In this document: positions 25,174 through 33,233 of the stretch, in pieces
Numbering within the stretch: the stretch's first letter is position 1
How the letters are laid out: the number at the start of each line of letters is the position of its first letter
Assembly: GCF_023515955.1 (NCBI RefSeq)
Contig: NZ_CP097322.1
Location: 930,001-994,000 of the forward strand
Reading direction: 5' to 3'
Length of the DNA stretch: 64,000 nucleotides
Source: Streptomyces sp. RerS4
Lineage (GTDB): Bacteria > Actinomycetota > Actinomycetes > Streptomycetales > Streptomycetaceae
The notes under the pieces: generated by a model
The model's database searches: none
The model's input: the letters and a program-made list of their open reading frames with translations, nothing else
What the model was told of the DNA's origin: nothing
Made by a program: the position numbers and the translations under genes

Positions 25174-26856
25174 TCAGCGCCGGATGGTGATGACCTCGAC
25201 GTCCGCATTCATGGCGCGCAGCCTCCGCACCGCTTGTAGCAGCGAGACTTGAGCGAAGGCGAAGAGCGAGTCCACGGCAATATCCTCGCCGTCCTTCAGC
25301 AGGATGCCGAAGACCACGCGGAGCGTGCCAAATTCTTGGATGAGGCGGTGGTTTGGACTATGGGCGGCTACCTGCTTGAGGAACTTGGCTCGCACCTCCG
25401 CATCGCTCCGCAAGGTCTCCACAGCGACGACGCCTTGAGCGAAGAGGTGGTTGAGGGGGGCGGTACTCGAGGTGGCCTTCTTGACGCAGATCAGCTGACT
25501 ATCAGGGCCCAACACGTCGCAGATCTCCAATCCCCCACCCTTGAATTTGCTGGTGCGGATATTCTTCTTGTCGAAGAGGAGGTATCCGTCCTGCTCTGCT
25601 GCCCCGTGGTTGAACCAATCTTCATCGTGGGAATCTTGACCGTCTGAGTTGAGCGGTCCCCTCGTCCAGCAGGGCAACGTGATGGTCCGCGGTGCCGCGA
25701 AGAGGTTGGTGAGCTCCTCTTCGAGGGTTTCGATGAAACCGGCTCCCACCTCGAACCATTTCCCGTTGCCGTAGAACAGCCGGTCGGGGTTGGCCTGTAT
25801 GTCAGCTATCAGCCATTCCTTGCCATTGGTGGCGACACCTGCGGGGGTTTGGCAGTCGTCGTCGCTGAACATGGTCACCCGGACGTCAGCGAGTGCCTTG
25901 AGTCGCTCGCCTGGCGGCTTGTCCTTCACGAAGGCAAGCAGGTGCCTCAGTTCGAGCTCGCTGGTTTCGATCACTTGGGCTCCGCGTCTGATGCGGAACG
26001 CCTGGGCCGAGCTGTGGCTTTCCTGACAGGCGTCGGGAACTCCGGTCGTCAGGCGGGGACTGTCCGGTTCTGCGAGGAGGCCCTCAAGGATCTTCTGGGC
26101 TTCGACAGCCTTGCGGCTGCCGTTGTTGAGGGTGTGCACCCTGCTGACGAATCGCAGCTGGGGTAGTGGATCGGGCCTTGCACAGACGTCCTCGATCGTC
26201 CGCAGGTCGCTGAGGAACTCCTCCAGGCTGGTGGCAAGGGGGAGTTTAATGGTGGCCTGGGAGCATTCGACGCGTACTCGACGTATCCGGCCCGATTCTA
26301 AGGAGGTCAGCGCCAGCCCACTGACGGTGCCGCATATTCGGCGGACGACAGCGCCGAAGCGATCCAGGCCGAAATCGTCGATGCGTTCGCCGCGCGAGAC
26401 CGAGTACTCGTCGACCCTGCCCCGGCCGTCCATGATCTGGTTGCGGACCTTGATGACTCCGGCGTCGTCGAGGCAGCGGGTTGCGAATTCCAGACCGAGC
26501 TCGTCGCCGCGGTAGTAGGGGTCCAGCATGTGGTGCCCCACTCCGTAACTCAGCGCGTAGACCCCACGGGCCGTACGCATGATGACCAGGCCGGCTGCAG
26601 CGCGATTCCTCTCGTTGACGTTGAGGCCGGTGATGGACTCGACGGTGTCGCACCAGTCAGCGCGCTCGCGAGGGACTCCTCCCGTCATCAGCAGTCCCTC
26701 GATGCCTTCACGGGTGAAGTTCCGGGCCTCATAGTCGGCGCCGTCAAGGTACCTGTCACGCACGAACTCGCTCAGCTCCACGGGATGACCTTCGGTCTTC
26801 AACCGGTGGAGCGTGGACTTACGGGTGGCGGGTCGGGATCTGCGGGTATTGCCCAA
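25174..26856 (-). CDS. TIGR04141/DUF6119 sporadically distributed protein
   Basis: 560-residue member of the TIGR04141/DUF6119 family, known from patchy occurrence in mobile and defence-associated loci but without a settled activity. Family marks seen: YALSYGVGHHMLD, IDDFGLDRFGAVVRRI with CGTVSGL, SKFKGGGLEICDVLG, LICVKKATSSTAPLNHLFAQG. TTG at 26856 is chosen because GGAGG lies 6 bases upstream; a GTG at 26868 would be part of that site. Codon use is less GC-biased than its neighbours and it stands alone between convergent and unrelated genes, which suggests acquisition by transfer. No partner gene is visible. Confidence 0.82.
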   Translation of the reverse strand: MGNTRRSRPATRKSTLHRLKTEGHPVELSEFVRDRYLDGADYEARNFTREGIEGLLMTGGVPRERADWCDTVESITGLNVNERNRAAAGLVIMRTARGVYALSYGVGHHMLDPYYRGDELGLEFATRCLDDAGVIKVRNQIMDGRGRVDEYSVSRGERIDDFGLDRFGAVVRRICGTVSGLALTSLESGRIRRVRVECSQATIKLPLATSLEEFLSDLRTIEDVCARPDPLPQLRFVSRVHTLNNGSRKAVEAQKILEGLLAEPDSPRLTTGVPDACQESHSSAQAFRIRRGAQVIETSELELRHLLAFVKDKPPGERLKALADVRVTMFSDDDCQTPAGVATNGKEWLIADIQANPDRLFYGNGKWFEVGAGFIETLEEELTNLFAAPRTITLPCWTRGPLNSDGQDSHDEDWFNHGAAEQDGYLLFDKKNIRTSKFKGGGLEICDVLGPDSQLICVKKATSSTAPLNHLFAQGVVAVETLRSDAEVRAKFLKQVAAHSPNHRLIQEFGTLRVVFGILLKDGEDIAVDSLFAFAQVSLLQAVRRLRAMNADVEVITIRR

Positions 26857-27247
26857 GGTGACCTCCACGCACTTGCAACGCAGGACCTACCAAGAAAGCA
26901 GACAGGAGGTGTCCCCGCCACTGAACTGACCACGTGAGTTTCGCTCGGATGCCGGGTGCGCAAGGGTGCCCGTAGAGGCGGCCAGTCCGTCCAACGCTGC
27001 TGCCCCAGATCCAGCAAAGCCCTGCCCGACGCCAGGCACCAGCCGCACGCACCCCTTCCCCGGCTAGCGACCGTTCTGACGCGCGCCCGGTACCGTACGC
27101 ACGCCATGGCGCGCAGACGCACGGACGCCCGAAACATCGTGCGCTCAGCCTGGTAAACGGGATATCCGGCTCAACGGAGGGTTCGCACGCACGTCCGGTG
27201 ACAACAACGGCCGTTATGTGCCAACTAACGTTGTGAGTCACATGTAC
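26857..27247. other. Intergenic region upstream of DUF6119 gene
   Basis: About 390 bases without a convincing gene; the 66-codon frame at 26956-27156 has no ribosome site or family features. The stretch is locally less GC-rich near 27190-27240, with imperfect dyads around AACGGCCGTT and ACAAC/GTTGT that may end the acyl-CoA dehydrogenase transcript. No tRNA or attachment site was recognised. Confidence 0.5.
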
Positions 27248-28438
27248 TCAGCGGCGGACCCGTGGCATGCCCAGGCCGATCCAGGAGATGATCTCGCGCT
27301 GGATCTCGTTGTTCCCGCCGCCGAAGGTGAAGATCACCGCGCTGCGGTAGCCGCGTTCGAGTTCGCCGTGCAGGACCGCGCCGGCCGAGCCGTCCTTCAG
27401 GGAGCCGGCGGCGCCGACCACCTCCATCAGCCAGGCGTACGCGTCCCTGCGCGCCTCGGAGCCGTAGACCTTGACGGCGGAGGCGTCCTGCGGCGTGAGG
27501 GTGCCGGACTGGACGGCGTTCACCATCTGCCAGTTGAGCAACTTCATCGCGTCGAGGCGGGCGTGCGTGCGTGCCAGGCGGCCGCGCACCCACGGGAGGT
27601 CGATGACGCGGCGGCCGTCGGCGAGTTTCGTGCCGATGGCCCAGCGCTGGACGTCGTGCAGGGCGCGGATCGCCATCGTGCCGTGGGCGGCGAGGGTGAC
27701 GCGTTCGTGATTGAGCTGGTTGGTGATCAGGCGCCAGCCCTTGTTCTCCTGGCCGACGCGACGGCTCGCGGGGACGCGGATGTTCTCGTAGTAGCTCGCC
27801 GTGGTGTCGTGCGAGGCGAGGGTGTTGATGAGAGTGCACGAGTAACCGGGGTCGGAGGTCGGCACCAGGAGCATCGTGATGCCCTTGTGCGCGGGGGCGT
27901 CCGGGTCGGTGCGCACGGCGAGCCAGACCCAGTCGGCAGTGTCGCCGTTGGTGGTCCAGATCTTCTGGCCGTTGACGACGTAGGTGCCGCTGTCCTCGTC
28001 GCCCTCACGGACGGCCTTGCACTTGAGGGCGGCGAGGTCCGTGCCGGCGTCGGGCTCGCTGTAGCCGATGGCGAAGTCGATCTCCCCGGAGAGGATCCGG
28101 GGGAGGAAGTACGCCTTCTGTTCGTCGGTGCCGAACTGCATGATGGTCGGTCCGACCGTGTTCAGCGCCATCAGCGGGAGCGGGACGCCGGCCTGCGCGG
28201 CCTCGTCGAAGAAGATGAACTGGTCCATGGGCGACATGCCGCGACCGCCGTACTCCACGGGCCAGCCGACGCCGAGCCGGCCGTCGGCGCCGAGGCGGCG
28301 GATGGTCTCGCGGTAGAAACGCTTCTGCGCCGCCGGGTCCTCGTAGCGGGCGTAGACGTCCTCGGGCACCAGCTCGGCGAAATAGGCGCGCAGTTCGGCG
28401 CGCAACTGCTGCTGCTCAGGCGTGTATTCGAGGTGCAC
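27248..28438 (-). CDS. Acyl-CoA dehydrogenase family protein
   Basis: 396-residue FAD-dependent acyl-CoA dehydrogenase. Seen in order: N-terminal helical domain (YTPEQQQLRAELRAYFAEL), the flavin/substrate strand AIGYSEPDAGTDLAAL, KIWTTNGDTADWVWLAVRT, the C-terminal helical part with NHERVTLAAHGTMAI, and the FAD-closing TFGGGNNEIQREIIS. It resembles the FadE-type enzymes used on bulky or branched acyl groups in actinobacteria. GTG at 28438 with GGAGGGG 5 bases upstream. It stands alone; no thiolase or partner dehydrogenase subunit is next to it, so the pathway is unknown. Confidence 0.9.
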   Translation of the reverse strand: MHLEYTPEQQQLRAELRAYFAELVPEDVYARYEDPAAQKRFYRETIRRLGADGRLGVGWPVEYGGRGMSPMDQFIFFDEAAQAGVPLPLMALNTVGPTIMQFGTDEQKAYFLPRILSGEIDFAIGYSEPDAGTDLAALKCKAVREGDEDSGTYVVNGQKIWTTNGDTADWVWLAVRTDPDAPAHKGITMLLVPTSDPGYSCTLINTLASHDTTASYYENIRVPASRRVGQENKGWRLITNQLNHERVTLAAHGTMAIRALHDVQRWAIGTKLADGRRVIDLPWVRGRLARTHARLDAMKLLNWQMVNAVQSGTLTPQDASAVKVYGSEARRDAYAWLMEVVGAAGSLKDGSAGAVLHGELERGYRSAVIFTFGGGNNEIQREIISWIGLGMPRVRR

Positions 28439-28605
28439 GGCCCCTCCGAAAGCGTCGCGGTCCGGCCGATCGCCGGTGTGGCGGCGGTCAGAGTAGAACG
28501 CGTTGCAAAAATCCGGAAGGGCCGCGCAGGGGCGGTCGCCAGTCCTGCTGTCTGCCGCCGACTGCCGCTGCCGGCACCGGACCGGCTGCGGCGGCGCGGC
28601 GCCCG

Positions 28606-29442
28606 TCAGTTCAAGGCGGTGATCATGGACGCGGCCGTCGCCGCCATCGCCTCGCGGGCGGCGGTCAGGTACGGGCGGGGGTCGGCCGGGGTCAGGTGGG
28701 TGCGGATGGCGTCGGTCATGGCCACGTTGAGCGCCGTACCGATGTTGACCTTGCGGATGCCGCCGGCCACGGCGGCCGCCAGCTCCGCGTCCGGCAGACC
28801 CGAGGAGCCGTGCAGGACGAGGGGTACGTCCACCGACTTGGCCAGCTTCGCCAGGAGCACGTGGTCCAGCGCCGCCGTCCGGCTGGTCATCGCGTGGCTG
28901 CTGCCGACGGCCACGGCCAGGGCGTCCACCCCGGAGTCGGCGACGAACCGCCGCGCCTCGTCGGGGTCGGTCCGCGCGCCCGGCGCGTGCGGGTCCAGCG
29001 GCGCGGCGCCGTTCTTGCCCCCGACCTCGCCGAGCTCGGCCTCGATCCACAGCCCGTTGACGTGGGCCCAGTCGGCCGCGGAACGGGTCGCCTCCAGGTT
29101 CTCCGCGTAGGGCAGGTGCGCGGCGTCGTACATCACGGACCCGAATCCGGCGTCGACGGCCTGCCGCAACAGGTCCGGGCTCTTGACGTGGTCCAGGTGC
29201 AGTCCTACGGGCACCCCCGCCGCCTCCGCGCACGCGGCGGCCGCCCGTGCGATGGGCAGCACGGCGCCGCCCCGGAACTTCACGGCGTTCTCGCTGAGTT
29301 GCAGGATCACCGGCAGGCCGACCCGCTCGGCGCCCGCGACCACGGCCTCGGCGTGCTCCAGGGTGATGATGTTGAACGCGGCGACGGCGCGGCCGGCGGA
29401 GGCGGCTTCGGCGACCAGGGTTCCGGCGGAGGCGAGGCTCAT
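28606..29442 (-). CDS. Class II fructose/tagatose-bisphosphate aldolase
   Basis: 278-residue zinc-dependent class II aldolase (KbaY/GatY/FbaA group). Seen: AAFNIITLEHAEAVV at the N-terminus, the zinc/phosphate region VGLHLDHV, IEAELGEVGG, and the phosphate-binding VLHGSSGLPD and VNIGTALN. It probably cleaves a ketose bisphosphate, and its coupling to a SIS isomerase suggests tagatose- or related sugar catabolism. ATG at 29442 overlaps the SIS gene stop by 4 bases (ATGA). It is the second gene of a leftward operon facing a DeoR-type repressor. Confidence 0.9.
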   Translation of the reverse strand: MSLASAGTLVAEAASAGRAVAAFNIITLEHAEAVVAGAERVGLPVILQLSENAVKFRGGAVLPIARAAAACAEAAGVPVGLHLDHVKSPDLLRQAVDAGFGSVMYDAAHLPYAENLEATRSAADWAHVNGLWIEAELGEVGGKNGAAPLDPHAPGARTDPDEARRFVADSGVDALAVAVGSSHAMTSRTAALDHVLLAKLAKSVDVPLVLHGSSGLPDAELAAAVAGGIRKVNIGTALNVAMTDAIRTHLTPADPRPYLTAAREAMAATAASMITALN

Positions 29443-30353
29443 CGGACCGCCTCCTCGGCGGGAGCGGGGGCCGGCGCGAGGATCACCGAGCGGGTCAGGT
29501 TGCGGGGCGCGTCCGGGTCCAGCTGCCGGTGTGCGGCGACCGCCACGGCGAGCCGGTGGACGCGTACCAGCTCGGCGAGCGGGTCCAGTTCCCCGCCCAC
29601 CCACGTGGCGCCGGTGCCGCGCACCTGCTCGGCGATCCCGTCCGGGGCCACGTCGAGCGACCAGGTCACGGAACCGGATCCGGTGACGCTGACCGGGCCG
29701 TGCCGGTACTCCATCGCCGGGTAGGACTCGGCCCAGGACAGGGACGCCTCGCGCATCTTGAGGGCTGCCTCGTGGGCCAGGCCGACGCTCCATCCCCGCC
29801 CGAGGAAGGTGAACTGCCGCCCCACCTCCAGCCCGACCGGCAGCGGCACGGCCAACGCCGTCCGCGCGTCGGCCACCGCCGCCGGGGTGTGCGCGCCGAC
29901 GTGGGCGCGCAGCAGGGTGAGGGCGGTGGTGGCGAAGCGGGTCTGGACGACCGACCGCTCGTCGGCGAAGTCCAGGACCACCAGGTCGTCGGCGAGGCTC
30001 GTCACCGGCGTGTCCGGGTCCCCGATGACTGCGGTGGTCGGCGTACCGGCCTCCCGGAGGGCGGCCAGCAGGTCGAGGACCTCGGTGGTGGTACCGGACC
30101 GGGTGAGCGCCACGACCCGGTCGTAGCGGCGGCGGTGCGGGAACTCCGAGGCCGGGAAGGCGTCGGTCTCGCCCTGCCCCGCCTCCTCCCGCAGCGCCGC
30201 GGCCGCCCGGGCCATGTAGTACGAGGTCCCGCAGCCGACGATCGCGGTCCGCTCCCCCGGCTTCGGCAACACCGCCCGCCGGGCCGGGGCCAGTTCGGCG
30301 GCCCGTTCCCAACTCTCGGGCTGGGTGGACAACTCGTACGCGACGTGACTCAT
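29439..30353 (-). CDS. SIS-domain sugar-phosphate isomerase/deaminase (AgaS/GlmS-like)
   Basis: 304-residue protein of two SIS domains: IVGCGTSYYMARAAAAL and VVALTRSGTTTEVLDLL in the first, GRGWSVGLAHEAALKMREAS in the second, as in the isomerase half of GlmS and in AgaS. It probably acts on a phosphorylated amino or keto sugar. ATG at 30353 (MSHVAYELSTQPESW) follows AGGGAG; the extension to 30458 is a glutamine-alanine repeat encoded by the TTGC-repeat promoter region and is not coding. First gene of the operon with the aldolase; divergent from the DeoR repressor. Confidence 0.88.
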   Translation of the reverse strand: MSHVAYELSTQPESWERAAELAPARRAVLPKPGERTAIVGCGTSYYMARAAAALREEAGQGETDAFPASEFPHRRRYDRVVALTRSGTTTEVLDLLAALREAGTPTTAVIGDPDTPVTSLADDLVVLDFADERSVVQTRFATTALTLLRAHVGAHTPAAVADARTALAVPLPVGLEVGRQFTFLGRGWSVGLAHEAALKMREASLSWAESYPAMEYRHGPVSVTGSGSVTWSLDVAPDGIAEQVRGTGATWVGGELDPLAELVRVHRLAVAVAAHRQLDPDAPRNLTRSVILAPAPAPAEEAVR

Positions 30354-30386
30354 GCGGGCTCCCTGCGCGTTGGCGGGCTGGCTGGC

Positions 30387-30430
30387 TTGCCGACTTGCTT
30401 GCTCATTTGCCTGCTTGCGTGTTGCTGCAA
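30387..30430. promoter_or_regulatory. TTGC repeat cluster in SIS/DeoR divergent promoter
   Basis: TTGC occurs at 30387, 30395, 30399, 30407, 30415 and 30422, mostly at 7-8 base intervals, and an inverted GCAA ends at 30430. DeoR-family repressors often bind short repeated elements between divergent genes, so this is a candidate operator for the adjacent regulator. Half-site and register are not proven. Confidence 0.5.
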
Positions 30431-30536
30431 GGTAGCGGGCCGTTTCGCGCAACTTCAAGCATCCACGGGGTGACGCCCTCGGTTAGTCTCGACGCCGGGC
30501 CGCACGGGCGCCCGGACGACGCACGGGAGGGGCGCC

Positions 30537-31316
30537 ATGACCCGTAAGGAACGGTGGCAGAGACTGTTGGACCTGCTGGTGGAGCGGGGCGGGCTGGAGG
30601 TGGAGGCGGCGGCGGCATCGCTCGGCGTGTCCGCCGCGACGATCCGCCGCGACCTCGACCAACTCGCCGAGCAGCAGCTCCTGGTCCGCACGCGCGGTGG
30701 GGCGGTCCCGCACGGCGTCTCCTACGAACTCCCGCTGCGTTACCGCACCTCCCGCCGGGCCGCCGAGAAGCACCGCATCAGCGAGGCCGTCGCGGCCCTC
30801 ATCGCACCGGGTGAGGTGATCGGCCTGACGGGTGGCACGACGACCACGGAGGTCGCCCGCGCCCTGGCGGCCCGCCCGGACCTCGCGACGGGCTCCCCGG
30901 CACTGACCGTCGTCACCAACGCCCTCAACATCGCGGGGGAACTGGTGATCCGGCCGCAGTTCAAGATCGTCCTGTCGGGCGGCGTCGCACGGCCGCAGTC
31001 CTACGAGCTCACCGGCCCGCTGGCTCAGCAGACGCTGGGGCAACTCACGCTGGACACGGCGGTGCTCGGCGTCGACGCCTTCGACCCGGAGGACGGCGCG
31101 GCCACCCGCCACGAGGACGAGGCCGCGGTGAACAGCCTCCTGTGCGCCCGCGCCCGACGGGTGGTGGTCGCGGCCGACTCCACCAAACTCGGCGTCCGCG
31201 CGTTCGCCCGCATCTGCGCGACGTCGAGGGTCCACACCCTGGTCACGGACACGGGCGTGTCGGCCGCTCTGGCGGCGGCGTTCGAGGGGGCGGGGGTGGA
31301 GGTTGTGGGGGTGTGA
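30537..31316 (+). CDS. DeoR/GlpR-family transcriptional repressor
   Basis: 259-residue sugar-catabolism repressor. The N-terminal winged HTH is LEVEAAAASLGVSAATIRRD with the family-typical RRDLDQL helix and RTRGGAV wing; the effector domain holds IGLTGGTTTTEVAR and VVVAADSTKLG, as in DeoR proteins that sense phosphorylated sugars. ATG at 30537 follows GGGAGGGG. It is divergent from the SIS/aldolase operon and almost certainly controls it through the intergenic TTGC cluster. The inducer is presumably an intermediate of that pathway. Confidence 0.93.
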   Translation: MTRKERWQRLLDLLVERGGLEVEAAAASLGVSAATIRRDLDQLAEQQLLVRTRGGAVPHGVSYELPLRYRTSRRAAEKHRISEAVAALIAPGEVIGLTGGTTTTEVARALAARPDLATGSPALTVVTNALNIAGELVIRPQFKIVLSGGVARPQSYELTGPLAQQTLGQLTLDTAVLGVDAFDPEDGAATRHEDEAAVNSLLCARARRVVVAADSTKLGVRAFARICATSRVHTLVTDTGVSAALAAAFEGAGVEVVGV

Positions 31317-31453
31317 GGGGGGAGCGGGGTTCGGGGTGGGGGCGGGGTTTCGGTGGGGCGGCGCAGGCCAGTGCCGAGTCACGCCGGCCTCGCCCGAAGC
31401 CGCACAAGATGAGCGGAGGCTGCGCCAAACCTGTCGGTGTGGGCCGCCCCCGG

Positions 31454-32482
31454 TCAGGCGCCGGTGGTGGCCGGGACGGGGTCCGGACCGGGTCCGGAGC
31501 CGATGATCTGTGCGAGCAGGTCGAGGCCGGGACGGTCCACGGGTCGGGTGGTGGCGTTGAGGATGACGACTGCGGCTCCGCGTTCGGGGGCTATGGCCAG
31601 CAGGCTGCGATAGCCGCCGGTGCCGCCGGTGTGGAACAGGATGCGGTGCCGACTGCGGGGCAGGTTGGCCGAGATCCAGCCAGGATGGACGGCGGCTCTG
31701 GCGTTGACGCGGTGGGCGGTGGTGTGGGTGATGGCGATGGCTTCGGCGAGTTCTTCGGGCGCGGGGCCGATCTGGGCCCGTGCCAGCGTGAGCAGGTCGG
31801 GCACGGTGGAGTGCAGGCCGCCGGCGCCGGCGAGGGCGGCCAGGTGCCAGGGTGGGCGGGGGCGGCCGGTGCGGGAGTGGCCGGCGGCCAGCCGTGCGGT
31901 GCGTCCGGGGTCGAGGACCACGCGGGTGTCGGTCATGCCGAGTGGCCGGCAGATCTCGTCCTGAACAAGCGTGTCGTAGTCGGTGCCGGTGTGGCGTGCC
32001 AGGGCGAAGCCGAGCACCCCGGCGCCGAAGTTGGAGTAGCGGAAGCGGGTACCGGGCACCGACCGCAAACGGGTGCGCCGCAGTCCGTCCATCAGGAGCT
32101 CGCCCGTGCAGCCGGCGTAGGGGTCCGACCGGAACAGGCCTCGCGGCAGAAGGCCTTTGGGCAGCCGGGGCAGGCCGGAAGTGTGGCAGGCCAGGTGAGC
32201 CAGCTTGATGACCTCACCGCCGCGTTCCGGAGCCGTGATGTCGCGGGGTAGCAGGTCGTGAAGCGGTTGGTCCAGTCCCACGACGCCGCGCACGGTGAGC
32301 CGGGCCAGGGCCAGCGCGGTGAACGTCTTGGTGACGGAACCGATTTCGAAGAGCGTGCCGGGGTCCGCGCCGTGCAGTGCGGACTGCCCGCCCCGGACGG
32401 CACCCACCACGACGGCGCCACACTGTCGGGCACCGAGCCGCTCCGCCGTTCGTCGTACCAGATCGTCGAGGAGCGAGGTCAC
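31454..32482 (-). CDS. Serine hydrolase of beta-lactamase class C type
   Basis: 342-residue penicillin-binding-protein-like serine hydrolase. Active-site elements: Ser49-x-x-Lys52 in EIGSVTKTF, the tyrosine motif RYSNFG, and the third motif HTGGTGG. No signal peptide is seen, so it is probably cytoplasmic, an esterase or peptidase and not a resistance enzyme. GTG at 32482 is chosen because GGAGG precedes it and it lies 5 bases after the stop of the small HTH gene. Both genes are likely controlled by the twin palindromes at 32721-32765. Confidence 0.88.
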   Translation of the reverse strand: MTSLLDDLVRRTAERLGARQCGAVVVGAVRGGQSALHGADPGTLFEIGSVTKTFTALALARLTVRGVVGLDQPLHDLLPRDITAPERGGEVIKLAHLACHTSGLPRLPKGLLPRGLFRSDPYAGCTGELLMDGLRRTRLRSVPGTRFRYSNFGAGVLGFALARHTGTDYDTLVQDEICRPLGMTDTRVVLDPGRTARLAAGHSRTGRPRPPWHLAALAGAGGLHSTVPDLLTLARAQIGPAPEELAEAIAITHTTAHRVNARAAVHPGWISANLPRSRHRILFHTGGTGGYRSLLAIAPERGAAVVILNATTRPVDRPGLDLLAQIIGSGPGPDPVPATTGA

Positions 32483-32487
32483 GATCG

Positions 32488-32718
32488 TCAGGCCTCCGTA
32501 CGGCCGAACAGGCGTCGGCCGCCGTACTTCTTGTGTACGGCCTGCTTTGAGACCCCCAGCGCCTCGGCGATCTGCGTCCACGTTGTCCCTGCCACCCGCG
32601 CCCGGTGCACGAGAACCTCTTCCTGTCCTTCCAGGCGGCGGCGCAGTGCGGCTGCCTCGCGCAGCGCTTCGATGGGATCGACGTTCTCGGTGATCGACGA
32701 AATATCAACTCCAGCCAT
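32488..32718 (-). CDS. Small HTH regulator
   Basis: 76-residue protein with an N-terminal coil (DPIEALREAAALRRRLEGQE) and one helix-turn-helix (TTWTQIAEALGVSKQAVHKK). No effector domain is present. It lies 5 bases before the serine hydrolase gene in one operon, and its ATG at 32718 is 2 bases from a 16-base palindrome. It is most likely an autorepressor. The coil may mediate dimerisation on the dyad sites. Confidence 0.85.
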   Translation of the reverse strand: MAGVDISSITENVDPIEALREAAALRRRLEGQEEVLVHRARVAGTTWTQIAEALGVSKQAVHKKYGGRRLFGRTEA

Positions 32719-32720
32719 GC

Positions 32721-32765
32721 GTCAACCTTAGTTGACCTTCCCCTCGATCGTCAACCTAAGTTGAC
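32721..32765. promoter_or_regulatory. Twin palindromic operators
   Basis: GTCAAC-CTTA-GTTGAC at 32721-32736 and GTCAAC-CTAA-GTTGAC at 32750-32765, both with perfect 6-base arms, centres 29 bp apart, immediately upstream of the small HTH gene. AT-rich against the local background. Strong candidate for the HTH protein's own operator. Confidence 0.75.
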
Positions 32766-32784
32766 GGCATTGGTGAGGTGCCGA

Positions 32785-32904
32785 ACCGCTCTTCTTCGCC
32801 CGGCCGAACAACGACCGCAGCACGATGAGCGTGTGCCGTCGCCGGCTGCCGTGGAGGGCATCGAGTCGGGTGAGGACGTCGCGGCGGGTCGGCTCGCGCG
32901 TCTC
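32785..32904 (-). pseudogene. Integrase/tyrosine recombinase remnant
   Basis: One frame reads ETREPTRRDVLTRLDALHGS followed by RRRHTLIVLRSLFGRAKKSG, which resembles the core-binding region of actinobacterial tyrosine integrases. There is no start, no catalytic R-H-R-Y part, and the flanks are not coding. It is a short scrap of a mobile element in the 515-base gap between the HTH and LysR genes; the rest of the gap shows nothing I can support. Confidence 0.4.
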
Positions 32905-33233
32905 CCCGGCAACGGTGACTCCTTGAACACCTTGCCCGCCGCCTGGGCCTGCGCCGACGAGGTGAAGGCGGCCCGAAGGTCCCCTGAGCGACCCCAAACA
33001 ACCGCCGGCCGCCGAAATATGAGGAGCGCGTACCGGTCTGTCGCGTCTGGGGGTCCGGAGGGCGGTCTGGTCGTCCCGGCGTGTGGGTAGCCGGCGGCCC
33101 CTCGCTGGTCCCTGACGGAGCCGCTCCTTCGCCTTTGCCCCGTGAGCGTTCCACGAGAGACCCCCATACGCTCCCTGATCCCGCCCCACCGAAACCCCGC
33201 CCCTACCCGCGCCCCCTCAACACCCGCGCCCCC

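Noticed and set aside
26956..27156. Small rightward ORF before the DUF6119 gene as a possible partner or antitoxin
   Set aside because: No ribosome site, Arg/Ala-rich composition, no recognisable fold features.
28439..28605. Acyl-CoA dehydrogenase taken as part of the SIS/aldolase operon
   Set aside because: A 167-base gap and unrelated function; no evidence of cotranscription.
32488..32718. Small HTH gene plus serine hydrolase considered as a toxin-antitoxin pair
   Set aside because: The downstream protein is a 342-residue PBP-like hydrolase, not a known toxin, and the order and sizes fit a simple regulated operon.
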